Shown here: positions 24,870 through 33,267 of the stretch, piece after piece
Layout: each line of letters starts with the position of its first letter
Position numbering within the stretch: position 1 is the first letter of the stretch
From: DATKZM01 sp035527975
GTDB taxonomy: Bacteria; Pseudomonadota; Alphaproteobacteria; JAPULJ01
Reading direction: 5' to 3'
NCBI GenBank assembly: GCA_035527975.1
Contig: DATKZM010000068.1
Location: 62,001 to 126,000 of the forward strand
DNA: 64,000 nucleotides
Translations under genes and position numbers: made by a program
Notes under the pieces: generated by a model
Seen by the model: the letters and a program-made list of their open reading frames with translations, nothing else
The model's database searches: none
Told to the model about the DNA's origin: nothing

Positions 24870-25621
24870 GGCAGGAAGCTGCCTCCATTGACGTGGATGA
24901 CCTGGCCCGTGATGTACCGCCCCGTCGGCCCGCACAGATGCCGCACCATGCCGGCGACTTCCTCCGGGCGGCCCTTGCGCCCGGCAAGGTTCTTGGGCAG
25001 CGGCGGCAGCTTGCCGGCGCTGGCGGGGCGATCGGTGTCGATATCGCCCGGAACGACGCAGTTCACGGTAATGCCGTTTTCCGCAAGTTCGACCGCCAGC
25101 GCCCGGGTGAGGCCGACGACGCCCGCCTTGGCGGTCACCGCATGGGCGCGCGCCTTGGCGCCGACATGCGCCGTCAGCCCGCCGATATTGACGATCGTGC
25201 CCCAGTCGCTGGTGACGAGATGGGGCAGCGCCGCACGCGCGCATAAGAAGGGCCCGTCGAGCGAGACGGACATCACCGCGCGCCATTCCTCCAGGCTCAT
25301 CTCGCCGAACGGGATGAGGCGGCGGATCGAGGCGTTGTTGACGAGGATGTCGAGGCGACCGAAACGGTCGACGGTCCGGGCCACCAAGCTTTCAACCGCG
25401 TCCTGATCGGAGATATCGGCGAGGCAGGCAAAACCCTGGCCACCGGCGGCATCGACCTCGGCCGCGACCGCTTCGGCGTCCTTGGCCGCCGAGCGCGCGT
25501 TGATCACAACCGCGGCGCCGTCACCGGCGAGCGCCAGCGCGATGGCGCGGCCGATATTGCGCGCCGCGCCCGTCACGATCGCGACCTTGCCGCTAAGCGG
25601 TCCGGTCTTCCCGTCATTCAT
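24866..25621 (-). CDS. SDR-fold protein lacking the catalytic Tyr and Ser
   Basis: 251-residue SDR with a normal cofactor loop (TGAARNIGRAIA, about 17-28) and NNAS, but an altered active site. In the segment AHVGAKARAHAVTAK the lysine (K165) is kept, the Tyr four places before it is Ala161, and the usual Ser region reads NIGG. The remaining fold, including GITVNCVVPGDIDT and HVNGGSF, is intact, so it is not a decaying gene. This looks like a recognisable SDR side branch, perhaps with a different reaction or a binding role. It is first in the coupled trio with QOR and the NNVG SDR and lies 134 nt from the binding protein gene. Confidence 0.82.
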   Translation of the reverse strand: MNDGKTGPLSGKVAIVTGAARNIGRAIALALAGDGAAVVINARSAAKDAEAVAAEVDAAGGQGFACLADISDQDAVESLVARTVDRFGRLDILVNNASIRRLIPFGEMSLEEWRAVMSVSLDGPFLCARAALPHLVTSDWGTIVNIGGLTAHVGAKARAHAVTAKAGVVGLTRALAVELAENGITVNCVVPGDIDTDRPASAGKLPPLPKNLAGRKGRPEEVAGMVRHLCGPTGRYITGQVIHVNGGSFLP

Positions 25622-25691
25622 CGAATTGTCTCCAGCGCGGCGGAATGACGCCCGTGATCACTTCGATCCACACAAAATTGACAAAGAAATA

Positions 25692-25721
25692 GGGAAGCGG
25701 ATGGAACCCCATCCGCTTCCC
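25692..25721 (-). terminator. Rho-independent terminator after the binding-protein gene
   Basis: A perfect 13-bp stem (GGGAAGCGGATGG with its complement) and a 4-nt loop lie 34 nt downstream of the minus-strand binding-protein stop. On that strand they are followed by the T-rich TATTTCTTTG. It separates this transporter gene from the SDR operon. Confidence 0.8.
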
Positions 25722-25754
25722 CTGATCATAGACTTGTGGTCTCGGCGTGCGGAA

Positions 25755-27017
25755 CTACCGCTTCACCCAGATCGGCTTGGCGGTTGCCGAACCCTCGGGG
25801 TAGATCGTCTGCGGCTTGCCGTTCTGCCACTGGACGATCACCAGCGGAGCGCCGGCACGCCGGCCGTTCTTTTCGAAATGCAGCCGCCCGCCGGGATAAA
25901 AGGCGGCCGGTCCGGTCTTGACGTCCATCGTGCGGATGGCGTCGGCGACCGCGGCGCGGTCGCGCTTGCCGGCCTTTTCCAGGGCCCACTTGAAGATCAT
26001 CATGTCGCCATAGGTGCTGATGCTGTCCTGGGTCAGCCACGGCTCGCCAGTACGCTTTTCGAAGCGTGCGATGAGCGCCTCCTGGCCCTTGCTGCCCCAA
26101 TTGGCGGTGACAACCATCATGCCGTTGAGCAGCCCCGGCTCGGCGATCACCTTGAGCAGCTCGGGCACGCCCATATGGGCGCCATTGGCAACGATCGGAA
26201 TGCGGCCGCGGCCAAGCCCGAATTCGGCGAGCTTTTCAAGCAGCAGCTTGTCGTCGGGCACATTCGACGCCAGCAGGAACAAAAGCTGCGGCCGCGCCGA
26301 GCGTACTTTCTGGATGATCGGCGAAGCGTCCGACAGCGGCGGCGTGAAGGTCTGATCGACAACCAGCTTCAGGCCCGCCTTCTTCAGGGCGCCGCCACGC
26401 AAGGCCTTGGCGTAGCTGACCGGAGCCGCCGTGTTGTCCATGACGATGCCGGCGGTCTTCGGCGCCTTGCCCGTGTACTTCTTCATGAGCGCGACGATCG
26501 TCGGCAGCGAGCCGCGCGACTGGGCACCGCCGGTCGGCGAGGTCTGGAAAACGTACTTGAAGCCGCGCTCGGTGATCTTGTCCGAATAGGACAGGGTCAG
26601 CCAAGGCAGCTTGGCCCGCTCGGTCACCTCGGTCACGGCCAGCGTGAACGAGCTGAGCCACGAGCCGGTGCCACCGATGAGATCGGGATGACGCGACAGC
26701 ACGAGCTGCGCGGCCTGCTTGGCCTTTTCGGCGTTGTCGCCGGCATCGGCGACGATCAGCTTGAACTTGGCGCCGCCCAGCGCCTTGACGCCGCCAGCCT
26801 TGTTGATGTCGTCGATCGCCATGTCGGCGCCGAGCTTCATCAATTGGCCCTGACGGGCCCAGGGGCCGGAGAGCGGCGCAATCAGAACGATCTTGATATC
26901 CTTGGTCTCTGCCGCCGCCGGACCAACCGTCCACACCAGCGGCACGGCCACCAATGCGGCCAGCGTCGCGAACGATGCGCGGCGCGAAATCTTATGCACT
27001 CTTTCGAACTTCGACAT
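25755..27017 (-). CDS. Branched-chain amino acid-type ABC transporter substrate-binding protein
   Basis: 420-residue periplasmic protein of the Peripla_BP_6 (LivJ/LivK-like) family. The N-terminal export signal has twin arginines (KISRRASF) followed by a hydrophobic run and a probable cleavage after AAA at about residue 36, so Sec or Tat export are both possible. The mature start IKIVLIAPLSGPWARQGQ is typical. It stands 148 nt upstream of the Liv ATPase gene in map order but on the same strand, that is, last in the operon. A strong terminator follows. The ligand is unknown; many such proteins in catabolic clusters bind aromatic acids or amides rather than amino acids. Confidence 0.9.
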   Translation of the reverse strand: MSKFERVHKISRRASFATLAALVAVPLVWTVGPAAAETKDIKIVLIAPLSGPWARQGQLMKLGADMAIDDINKAGGVKALGGAKFKLIVADAGDNAEKAKQAAQLVLSRHPDLIGGTGSWLSSFTLAVTEVTERAKLPWLTLSYSDKITERGFKYVFQTSPTGGAQSRGSLPTIVALMKKYTGKAPKTAGIVMDNTAAPVSYAKALRGGALKKAGLKLVVDQTFTPPLSDASPIIQKVRSARPQLLFLLASNVPDDKLLLEKLAEFGLGRGRIPIVANGAHMGVPELLKVIAEPGLLNGMMVVTANWGSKGQEALIARFEKRTGEPWLTQDSISTYGDMMIFKWALEKAGKRDRAAVADAIRTMDVKTGPAAFYPGGRLHFEKNGRRAGAPLVIVQWQNGKPQTIYPEGSATAKPIWVKR

Positions 27018-27165
27018 AGCCGTTACCTCCTTCGGTCTTTCCGATTTGCTGTTTGTTGTTATCGCTTACGTGTTGTCGTTAAGCGTGTCGTCTCCTTCGT
27101 CTTCAGTCCCGGCGGATCGCCGGATAACCCCGCGCCTGGCGCAGGACTCAAACTACATGCCCGGC

Positions 27166-27873
27166 CTATAGGCCGAGATAGGCGGCCTTGACCGCGTCAT
27201 TGGCCATGAGGGTATCATGCGTTCCCTCCATCACCACGCGGCCGGTTTCCAGAACGTACCCACGGTCGCAGGATTCCAGCGCCTCGGCGACGCGTTGCTC
27301 AACCAGCAGAACGGTGACTTTATCCTCGCGGTGGATCTCCTCGATGCGCTCGAAGATCTGGTCGGCAACTGTAGGCGCCAGGCCCATCGAAGGCTCGTCG
27401 AGCAACAGGAGCCGCGGCGACGAGGCAAGGCCACGCCCGATGGCAAGCATCTGTTGCTCGCCGCCCGAGAGCGTTCCCGCGAGCTGGGTCTGGCGCTCGG
27501 CGAGCACTGGAAAGAGCGCATAGATGCGGTCGAGCTTCGAACTCCAGCTGCCGCCCGACGTGTCGGAATAACTGCCCATCTCCAGATTTTCCAGCACCGA
27601 TAGGCGCGAGAAGACCTGCCGGCCCTCGGGCACGTGGGCGATACCGAGATGCGCACGCCGCGCCGGTTTCACCGCCAGCAGGTCCTGGCCCTCGAAAGTC
27701 ACCGACCCGCTGAGCGCCGGAACGGTTCCGGAAATGGTCTTGAACAGCGTCGTCTTGCCGGCGCCGTTGGGGCCGACAATAGCCACGAATTCGCCCTCCT
27801 GCACCTCCAGCGAGGCGCCGTTCAAGGCCTTGATGCCGCCATAGGCGACGTTGAGGGCGTCAACCTGCAGCAC
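27166..27873 (-). CDS. livF: ABC transporter ATP-binding protein LivF type
   Basis: 235-residue ATPase of the LivF subgroup. Walker A GPNGAGKTT is at about 34-42, the signature is LSGGEQQMLAIGRGL (about 135), Walker B is LLLLDEPSMGL (about 155) and the switch His is in VLLVEQRV context. All catalytic elements look normal, unlike the partner LivG domain. Its start overlaps the end of the LivM-LivG fusion by 14 nt. The operon order is LivH, LivM-LivG, LivF and then the binding protein. The transported substrate is not known. Confidence 0.92.
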   Translation of the reverse strand: MLQVDALNVAYGGIKALNGASLEVQEGEFVAIVGPNGAGKTTLFKTISGTVPALSGSVTFEGQDLLAVKPARRAHLGIAHVPEGRQVFSRLSVLENLEMGSYSDTSGGSWSSKLDRIYALFPVLAERQTQLAGTLSGGEQQMLAIGRGLASSPRLLLLDEPSMGLAPTVADQIFERIEEIHREDKVTVLLVEQRVAEALESCDRGYVLETGRVVMEGTHDTLMANDAVKAAYLGL

Positions 27874-29677
27874 GTTCCATCCACTTCTTGCCGAGGTAAG
27901 CCTCGATCACGGCCGGATCTTTCACGACCTCGTCGGGCGTGCCCGTTGCGATTACCGCGCCGTGGTCAAGCACCGCAAACTGATCGGCCAGCCGCACCAT
28001 CGCCTGCATCGTGTGTTCGATGATCACGATGGTCATGCCTGTGTCGCGGAGTTGGCGCACCACGTCGAGCAATCGTTCGATCTCGATCGCGCCAAGACCG
28101 GCAAGCGTCTCGTCGAGCATCACCATCTTCGGCCGCGGCGCGATTGCGCGGGCAAGCTCCATCAGCCGGAACTGCTCGTTGGTGAGGCCGCTCGCCAGCG
28201 CGCCCGCCAGATCCGCCAATCCGACCCGCACCAGCGCATCACGGGCGAGCGCGCTCGCTTCGACATCATCCTTGGAGCCGACGAAGGCGCCGACCATGAC
28301 ATTTTCCAGGATCGTCATTCGCGGGAAGGCACGCACAACCTGGAAGGTCCGGCCGATACCGCGCGCGCAGACCTTGTGCGGCTTCAGGCCCAACACGCTC
28401 TCGCCCTGGAAGCGGATTTCGCCGCCATCGGGCGGCATGAAGCCGTTGAGCACGTTGAAGAGCGTCGTTTTGCCGGCGCCGTTCGGCCCGATCACGCCGA
28501 GGATGCTGCCTTCGGTCGCCGACAGGGTCACGTTGTCGAGCGCGCGCAAGCCGCCGAACTGCTTGGAGACGCTATTGATCTCGAGCATCGTGGCGCCGCC
28601 CGTCGGCGCCGGCTCCGCCTTGCGCATTGAGGGCAGCGGCTGGACCTTTTCCGCGCCGGCCACGTTCGCGCCTGCCTCGGACATCTTAAGGCCCTCGCTG
28701 CCCGGCCGGGTGTACCAGCCGCGCTTGATCAACCAGTCGCGCACGTTCCAGAAGATGCCGTCGGGCGCTGCCAGGATCACGAAAATGATGGCGGCGCCGT
28801 AAGCCACGCCGTCGATGCCGGGCAGAATGGCGCCGTACTCGGCGCGCAGTGTTTCAGAAAGCGGGATCAGGATGGCCGCGCCGATGAGCGGACCCCACAA
28901 GGTGCCGACACCGCCAAACAGCACCACCACGAGCGCAAGCGCCGACGTCAGCACGCCGAACACGGTGAGCGGTGTCACCACCAACAGGACAATCGCGTAG
29001 AGCCCGCCGACGGTCGAGCCGATGGCGCCGCTCACCACGATGGCGCGCATCTTCCACAGCCAGGTATTGATGCCGGCGGCCTCGGCGGCGGACTCGTTCT
29101 GCTTGATCGCCAGCAGCGAGAGGCCGAAGCGGCTCTGTTCAATACGCAGCGAGATCAGCAAGCCGGCGACCAGCATGACCAACGCCATGATGCCGTAGAT
29201 CCGCAGATCGTCGAACTGCGCGAAGAACAGCTTGGCGTCGTCCCGCTTGGGCAGGTTTTCTTCCTGATAGCCGGCCCATTCGAAGATGTAGAGCAACGCC
29301 AAAGGATAGGCGAGCATGGCCAACGCGAAATAATGACCACGCAACCGGAAGGTCGGAAAGCCGATGAGCAGCGCTGCCAAGACGCCAACCACGGTCGCGG
29401 CCGGGATGCCGATCCACGGCGTGACGCCGAAATCGATGAACAGGATCGTGACCGTGTAGGCGCCAAGCCCGAAGAACGAGGCATGACCGAAGGAGATCAT
29501 GCCGCTGTAGCCGCTGAGGACGTTCCAGGAAACGCCCATGGTCGCCCAGATCAAGACCAGGGTCAGCATGGTCTTGTAGTAGTTGGTCTCGACCGAGTAG
29601 AGCATCGCCAGATAGATCACCGCCAAGCCGGCGATGATCGTCAATGTCCTCCGGGTCCGCTTGCGGTCGCCCCCCAT
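27860..29677 (-). CDS. Fused LivM permease - LivG ATPase
   Basis: 605-residue fusion. Residues 1 to about 325 form a LivM-type permease with some 8-10 helices (GYSGMISFGHASFFGLGAY near 55, VLFGGVGTLWGPLIGA near 255). A polar linker follows at about 326-365, and residues 366-605 are a LivG-type ATPase. Walker A GPNGAGKTT is intact and Walker B reads MVMLDETLAGLG, but the ABC signature reads LTNEQFRLMELARAI instead of LSGGQ-like. The fusion is read without any frame interruption. It starts 3 nt after the LivH stop and overlaps LivF by 14 nt. Covalent joining of permease and ATPase fixes 1:1 assembly. The substrate is unknown. Confidence 0.9.
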   Translation of the reverse strand: MGGDRKRTRRTLTIIAGLAVIYLAMLYSVETNYYKTMLTLVLIWATMGVSWNVLSGYSGMISFGHASFFGLGAYTVTILFIDFGVTPWIGIPAATVVGVLAALLIGFPTFRLRGHYFALAMLAYPLALLYIFEWAGYQEENLPKRDDAKLFFAQFDDLRIYGIMALVMLVAGLLISLRIEQSRFGLSLLAIKQNESAAEAAGINTWLWKMRAIVVSGAIGSTVGGLYAIVLLVVTPLTVFGVLTSALALVVVLFGGVGTLWGPLIGAAILIPLSETLRAEYGAILPGIDGVAYGAAIIFVILAAPDGIFWNVRDWLIKRGWYTRPGSEGLKMSEAGANVAGAEKVQPLPSMRKAEPAPTGGATMLEINSVSKQFGGLRALDNVTLSATEGSILGVIGPNGAGKTTLFNVLNGFMPPDGGEIRFQGESVLGLKPHKVCARGIGRTFQVVRAFPRMTILENVMVGAFVGSKDDVEASALARDALVRVGLADLAGALASGLTNEQFRLMELARAIAPRPKMVMLDETLAGLGAIEIERLLDVVRQLRDTGMTIVIIEHTMQAMVRLADQFAVLDHGAVIATGTPDEVVKDPAVIEAYLGKKWMERAAG

Positions 29678-29680
29678 GGC

Positions 29681-30643
29681 TCAGGCCCGCTCCGACGTGC
29701 GCCCGAACAGGCCCTGCGGCCGGAACATCATGATGAGGATGAACACCGCGAAGATCGCCGTGTTTTGAAGCTGGTGCGGCAGGATGAGCGTCGACATCTG
29801 TTGCACCAGGCCGATCACCATGCCGCCCATGAAAGCGCCCACGGTGCTGCCGAGCCCGCCGAGCACAACGCCGGCATACATGATGACGACGAACTCAATA
29901 CCGACATAAGGCTGGAAGGATATCGTGCTGGCGACCAGGCCGCCGGCTATCGCGGTGATCGCGGTGCCGATACCGAAGGCGATCCGGTGCGCCCGGTCGA
30001 CATCGATGCCCATGTAGATCGCCGCCTCGGGGTTGTCGGCGGCGGCGCGCAGCGACTTGCCCAGGCGCGCCCGGCGCATGAACACGAACAGCCCGCAAGC
30101 GACCAGCACCGCGAGGATGCAGGCGATGCTGCGCGACTGGTTGAAAAGCACCGGCATGCCGTCGCTCATGAACGGTCCCAGTTCCCAGGCCTTGATCGAA
30201 AGCGGCGTGCGGATCGAAACCGGCGAGGACTTGAAGATGAGCAGCGCACCGTTTTGAAGGATCAGCGCGATGCCCAGCGTCAGGATCAATTGGGCGTAGT
30301 GGCCTTCGGCCTCGGCCGAAACGACTCGGATGCCGGTGACCCGTGAGACCAGGAACTTGTGCAGGTAAAAGCCGAAGACGAACAATATCGGCCCGGCGAG
30401 AACCGCTCCCACGAATGGCCCGATATAGACGCCGAGAAAGGCCAGGACGCCGAAGCCGGTCACCAGATAATACGCGGCGTACATGCCCAGCATCATGAAA
30501 TCGCCCTGGGCGAAATTGATCACCCGCATGATGCCGAAGATGAAGCTGAGGCCCAGGCACATGAGGCCGTAAATGCCGCCCACCATGATCCCGACCGCCA
30601 GGGCCTGGAGGAAATTCTCGAGGAATATTTGGGTGGTGCTCAT
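29681..30643 (-). CDS. livH: Branched-chain amino acid-type ABC permease LivH
   Basis: 320-residue membrane protein with about eight helices. The family signatures GGIYGLMCLGLSFIFGIMRVINFAQGDFMMLG (by position 22-53) and GVVLGGLGSTVGAFMGG (about 255-271) are clear. The ATG at 30643 is chosen, as the open frame upstream has no similarity. It is first in the minus-strand operon, 354 bp from the divergent cyclase gene, and the promoter should lie in that gap. It pairs with the LivM half of the fused protein to form the membrane channel. Confidence 0.9.
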   Translation of the reverse strand: MSTTQIFLENFLQALAVGIMVGGIYGLMCLGLSFIFGIMRVINFAQGDFMMLGMYAAYYLVTGFGVLAFLGVYIGPFVGAVLAGPILFVFGFYLHKFLVSRVTGIRVVSAEAEGHYAQLILTLGIALILQNGALLIFKSSPVSIRTPLSIKAWELGPFMSDGMPVLFNQSRSIACILAVLVACGLFVFMRRARLGKSLRAAADNPEAAIYMGIDVDRAHRIAFGIGTAITAIAGGLVASTISFQPYVGIEFVVIMYAGVVLGGLGSTVGAFMGGMVIGLVQQMSTLILPHQLQNTAIFAVFILIMMFRPQGLFGRTSERA

Positions 30644-30997
30644 ACCGTCTCGCCGGCAAGAGGCGTCGCGCCGAGTGTGTCCGCACGCGCCTGGCGGCAC
30701 GCATCGCACGCGAATTCATGCCTCGCGCCAATCCCGACCCGACCGTGCCGGCCCACAACCAAGCCGAGCGACCGCGAGCGCACCACCTCCCGCACCGCCA
30801 ATCCCTCCCCGTGGTTGATCTTTTTCGTTATTGTCACTTGGGTTTAAACATCCGGCAACCTGTAATTCTGTCAACCGAGGACGCTAGCATATCAGTTATG
30901 CCGGGCGGTCGGCTTGGCGGCGCGCGCGCGGGCCCATGCTACGCTGATCGCGGCCCGCCGTCACCGAGCCGCCTGCGATCTGGGAAAGTGGAAGCCG
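30644..30997. other. Divergent intergenic region between LivH and cyclase genes
   Basis: 354 bp without a gene. The half near LivH is GC-rich. The segment 30810-30900 is clearly AT-rich for this genome and probably holds promoters. It ends in ATATCAGTTAT (30889-30899), which reappears at 32316-32326 ahead of the diiron protein gene and could be a shared regulatory word. Confidence 0.4.
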
Positions 30998-31732
30998 ATG
31001 TGCGACACGCCGTTTGAGAAGCTGAAGGACTGGAAAGGCTGGATCGACGTACCCGGACCGGCGCCGTTCACCGGTCAGGGCCCGTGGATCGACATCTCGT
31101 TCCAGCTCAACGCCACGCGCACGCGTTCGCCCGGCTTTCCCGAGCCGCGCTTTGAGAAACTGATGACGATCCCCGAACACCCGGCGAACCTCACTGAAAT
31201 GCAGATGGTTTGCCATTTTGGAACCCATCTCGACGCGCCGCTGCATTTCATCACCGAGGGTCCGGCCATGGACGCCGTGCCGCTCGACCGGCTCTACGGA
31301 CAGGGCGTCGTGCTCAAGGTCGCGGCCGGCGACGACATGCTGGTCACCGCGGCGCATCTTGAGAAGGCTTCGCCCGCGGTCGAGCCCGGCGATATCGTCA
31401 TCATCGATACCGGCTGGACCGGCTTTATGGACAGCGACCGATACTTCGACCACCCGGCGCTCAGCCTCGATGCGGCCGAATGGCTGGTCGACAAGCGCGC
31501 CAAACTCGTCGCCGTCGACCTGCTGACGCCCGATATGCCCTCGATCAAGCGCCCGGAGGGGTTCACCTGGCCCGTGCATCACGAGCTGCTCGGCCAGGGC
31601 GTGCTGATCGCCGAGTTGGTGCGTGTGGCACCGGAGCTTTGTGGGCGCCGCATCGAGGCGATGTTCGTCGGCCTCAACATCGAAGGCTCCGACGGCGCGC
31701 CGGTGCGCGCCCTGGCCCGGACCGTCGATTGA
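30998..31732 (+). CDS. Cyclase family protein (kynurenine formamidase-like)
   Basis: 244-residue metal-dependent hydrolase of the Cyclase/KynB family (PF04199 type). The metal motif HFGTHLDAPLHF is at about residues 69-80 (H-GTH-D-P-HF), and DIVIIDTGWTGFM and a VDLLTPDMP stretch follow. Family members open N-formylkynurenine, isatin or other cyclic amides and lactones. The ATG at 30998 is preferred, since 28 upstream codons do not match the family. It is the first gene on the plus strand facing away from the Liv operon, and a CMD gene converges on it (24-nt gap). The true substrate is unknown; an isatin- or lactam-type hydrolysis fits the context. Confidence 0.87.
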   Translation: MCDTPFEKLKDWKGWIDVPGPAPFTGQGPWIDISFQLNATRTRSPGFPEPRFEKLMTIPEHPANLTEMQMVCHFGTHLDAPLHFITEGPAMDAVPLDRLYGQGVVLKVAAGDDMLVTAAHLEKASPAVEPGDIVIIDTGWTGFMDSDRYFDHPALSLDAAEWLVDKRAKLVAVDLLTPDMPSIKRPEGFTWPVHHELLGQGVLIAELVRVAPELCGRRIEAMFVGLNIEGSDGAPVRALARTVD

Positions 31733-31756
31733 AACCGGGTTCGCTCAAAATCGCGC

Positions 31757-32155
31757 TCACTTAGCCGAGCCGCTCACGTCGATGCCGAGTTCGTCGATCA
31801 CCTCGCGCGCCAGACGAAACCCCTCCACGCCCGCGGGACCGCCGCAATAAACGGTGATCTGGAAGAGCGTTTCCTTGAGCTCTTCGATGGTGACGCCGTT
31901 GTTGAACGCGCCGCGCAGATGGAGCTTGAACTCGTTGGGCCGGTTGAGCGCCGCCAGCATGCAAAGATTGTTGAGGCTGCGTTGCTTGCGGCTCAAGCCG
32001 GGCCGCGCCCAGACACCGCCCCAGCCATAGGCGGTGATGAATTCCTGAAACTCTTGATTGAAATCGTCAGCCTGCGAGAGCGATTTCTCGACATACTCCT
32101 CGCCGAGCACCTCCTTGCGGACCTTCAATCCGGCCTCGAAGAGATCGTAGGACAT
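31757..32155 (-). CDS. Carboxymuconolactone decarboxylase (CMD) family protein
   Basis: 132-residue PcaC-like protein, related to the copy at 20744. It shows RSLNNLCMLAALNRPNEFKLHLRGAFNNGVTIEELKE (by position 61-97) and QITVYCGGPAGVEGFRLA. The ATG at 32155 follows GGAGGCAACG. No CxxC is present. It faces the cyclase gene convergently and shares the upstream region 32156-32511 with the diiron protein gene. It probably acts as decarboxylase or isomerase on a ring-cleavage product. Its exact substrate is unknown. Confidence 0.87.
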   Translation of the reverse strand: MSYDLFEAGLKVRKEVLGEEYVEKSLSQADDFNQEFQEFITAYGWGGVWARPGLSRKQRSLNNLCMLAALNRPNEFKLHLRGAFNNGVTIEELKETLFQITVYCGGPAGVEGFRLAREVIDELGIDVSGSAK

Positions 32156-32317
32156 CGTTGCCTCCTCCATCGAAATCGGCGCGAAGCTGAACGGGCGCGA
32201 GCGGATGCCGCATCCGTCAAAGGATGCGGGCGTCAGACAGCCGTTGATCGGTAAGGGCACCTCGCGCCGCGAACCCAGCGCCACTGTGCACCGCGCGCCT
32301 GCCGACCGGGAGGCAAT

Positions 32318-32351
32318 ATCAGTTATTCGGCTCCATCAGTTATTCGGCTCC
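32318..32351. repeat. 17-bp perfect tandem direct repeat
   Basis: ATCAGTTATTCGGCTCC occurs twice head to tail with no spacer. The first nine bases also occur in the LivH/cyclase gap (30891-30899). This may be a paired regulator site or a local replication slip. Confidence 0.7.
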
Positions 32352-32423
32352 GCCGCCGCGGACGCTCTGCGGCATCCTCCCCGCTCCGCCACGAAGCGTG
32401 GATTGGCCGGTTCCCCAAGCGGA

Positions 32424-32443
32424 ATTTTACGCTAGAGTAAAAT
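32424..32443. promoter_or_regulatory. Inverted repeat upstream of the diiron protein gene
   Basis: Arms ATTTTAC and GTAAAAT are separated by GCTAGA, 69 nt before the start codon. It is AT-rich against a GC-rich background, as expected for an operator overlapping a promoter. The regulator is unknown. Confidence 0.45.
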
Positions 32444-32511
32444 CCAGTGTTGATCGCGGACCTGCCCACACGGTTGCGCCGCATGGGCATGACGGCAAGC
32501 AGGAGGTTGAT

Positions 32512-33249
32512 ATGGAAGGCATCCCGCAGGATATGACGCCGGAGTTCCGCGACATGGCGGTGCGCCTGATGACGCGCCAGCTCTACGCCGAATCGGCTAC
32601 ATGCGAGCTTTTCGGCCAGGCCATCGCGCTGGCGCCGACCTGGCAGGACGCGGTCCAGCAAGCACGCTTCGCCAAGGAAGAAGCCGAGCATGTCGAATAT
32701 GTCGCCAGGGTCCTCGATGCCCTCGGCGAGGATGTGAACGCGCTGCTCAAGACGCGCGGTCCGGCGACGGCTTTCTTCGGGCTGGACGAGGATGGGCTCA
32801 AATCCTGGACCGGGGTGATCGCCTTCAACCTCTATGGCGACCGCGCCGGCTCGCACCAGATCCGCGCCTATCTCGACAACAGCTTGCCGGCCTGGGGCAG
32901 ATCGCAGCGCCAGGTCTTGACCGATGAGGCCCAGCACCAGGGATACGGCGACCGCGAGGCCGTCCGCGTCTGCCAGGATCCAGGCCTGCGCGCCGAGATG
33001 CAGGGCATCATCGACGCCTCCATGCCGGTGACGGTCAAGCGCGCCTTCGGCCGCCTTGAAAGCGACGAGAACAGCTATTGCCTGGAGGTCGGCTTGAAGG
33101 TGAAGGGCCTCGACACCGCACAGGTTCAATACAACTATTTCAAATCAGTGAAGCCGGTGATGGACGAAGCAGGGTTACGGTTCCCCGACTTCGCGGCCAA
33201 CGGCGTCGAGCTGGCCGATCCGGTTCGCGAGGCATTCTCGCTCCACTAA
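32512..33249 (+). CDS. PaaA/PaaC-like ferritin-type diiron protein (phenylacetate catabolism family)
   Basis: 245-residue four-helix protein of the phenylacetic acid catabolic (PaaA/PaaC-like) family. The carboxylate and His ligands fit a diiron site: a Glu in LYAESATCELF (about 25-30), EEAEHVEY (E-x2-H, about 60-67), and DEAQHQGYGD (E-x2-H, about 140-150). The ATG at 32512 follows a strong AGGAGG. No PaaB, PaaD or PaaE partner, and no second diiron subunit, is nearby, so a full epoxidase complex is not encoded here. It may be an epoxidase-like oxygenase acting with other reductants such as the rubredoxin, or it may have a different role. The hutH gene converges on its end. Confidence 0.82.
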   Translation: MEGIPQDMTPEFRDMAVRLMTRQLYAESATCELFGQAIALAPTWQDAVQQARFAKEEAEHVEYVARVLDALGEDVNALLKTRGPATAFFGLDEDGLKSWTGVIAFNLYGDRAGSHQIRAYLDNSLPAWGRSQRQVLTDEAQHQGYGDREAVRVCQDPGLRAEMQGIIDASMPVTVKRAFGRLESDENSYCLEVGLKVKGLDTAQVQYNYFKSVKPVMDEAGLRFPDFAANGVELADPVREAFSLH

Positions 33250-33267
33250 GCGCCTTCGCAGCCGATC

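Larger units (their letters stand above)
32156..32511. other. Divergent regulatory region with tandem 17-bp repeat and dyad
   Basis: 356 bp without a gene, between the CMD gene and the diiron protein gene. Contents: a perfect tandem duplication of ATCAGTTATTCGGCTCC (32318-32334 and 32335-32351), an inverted repeat ATTTTAC-GCTAGA-GTAAAAT (32424-32443) and an AGGAGG ribosome site (from 32501) for the diiron gene. Confidence 0.6.

Noticed and set aside
20744..32155. AhpD-type peroxidase as the role of the two CMD proteins
   Set aside because: Neither has the CxxC redox motif that AhpD needs.
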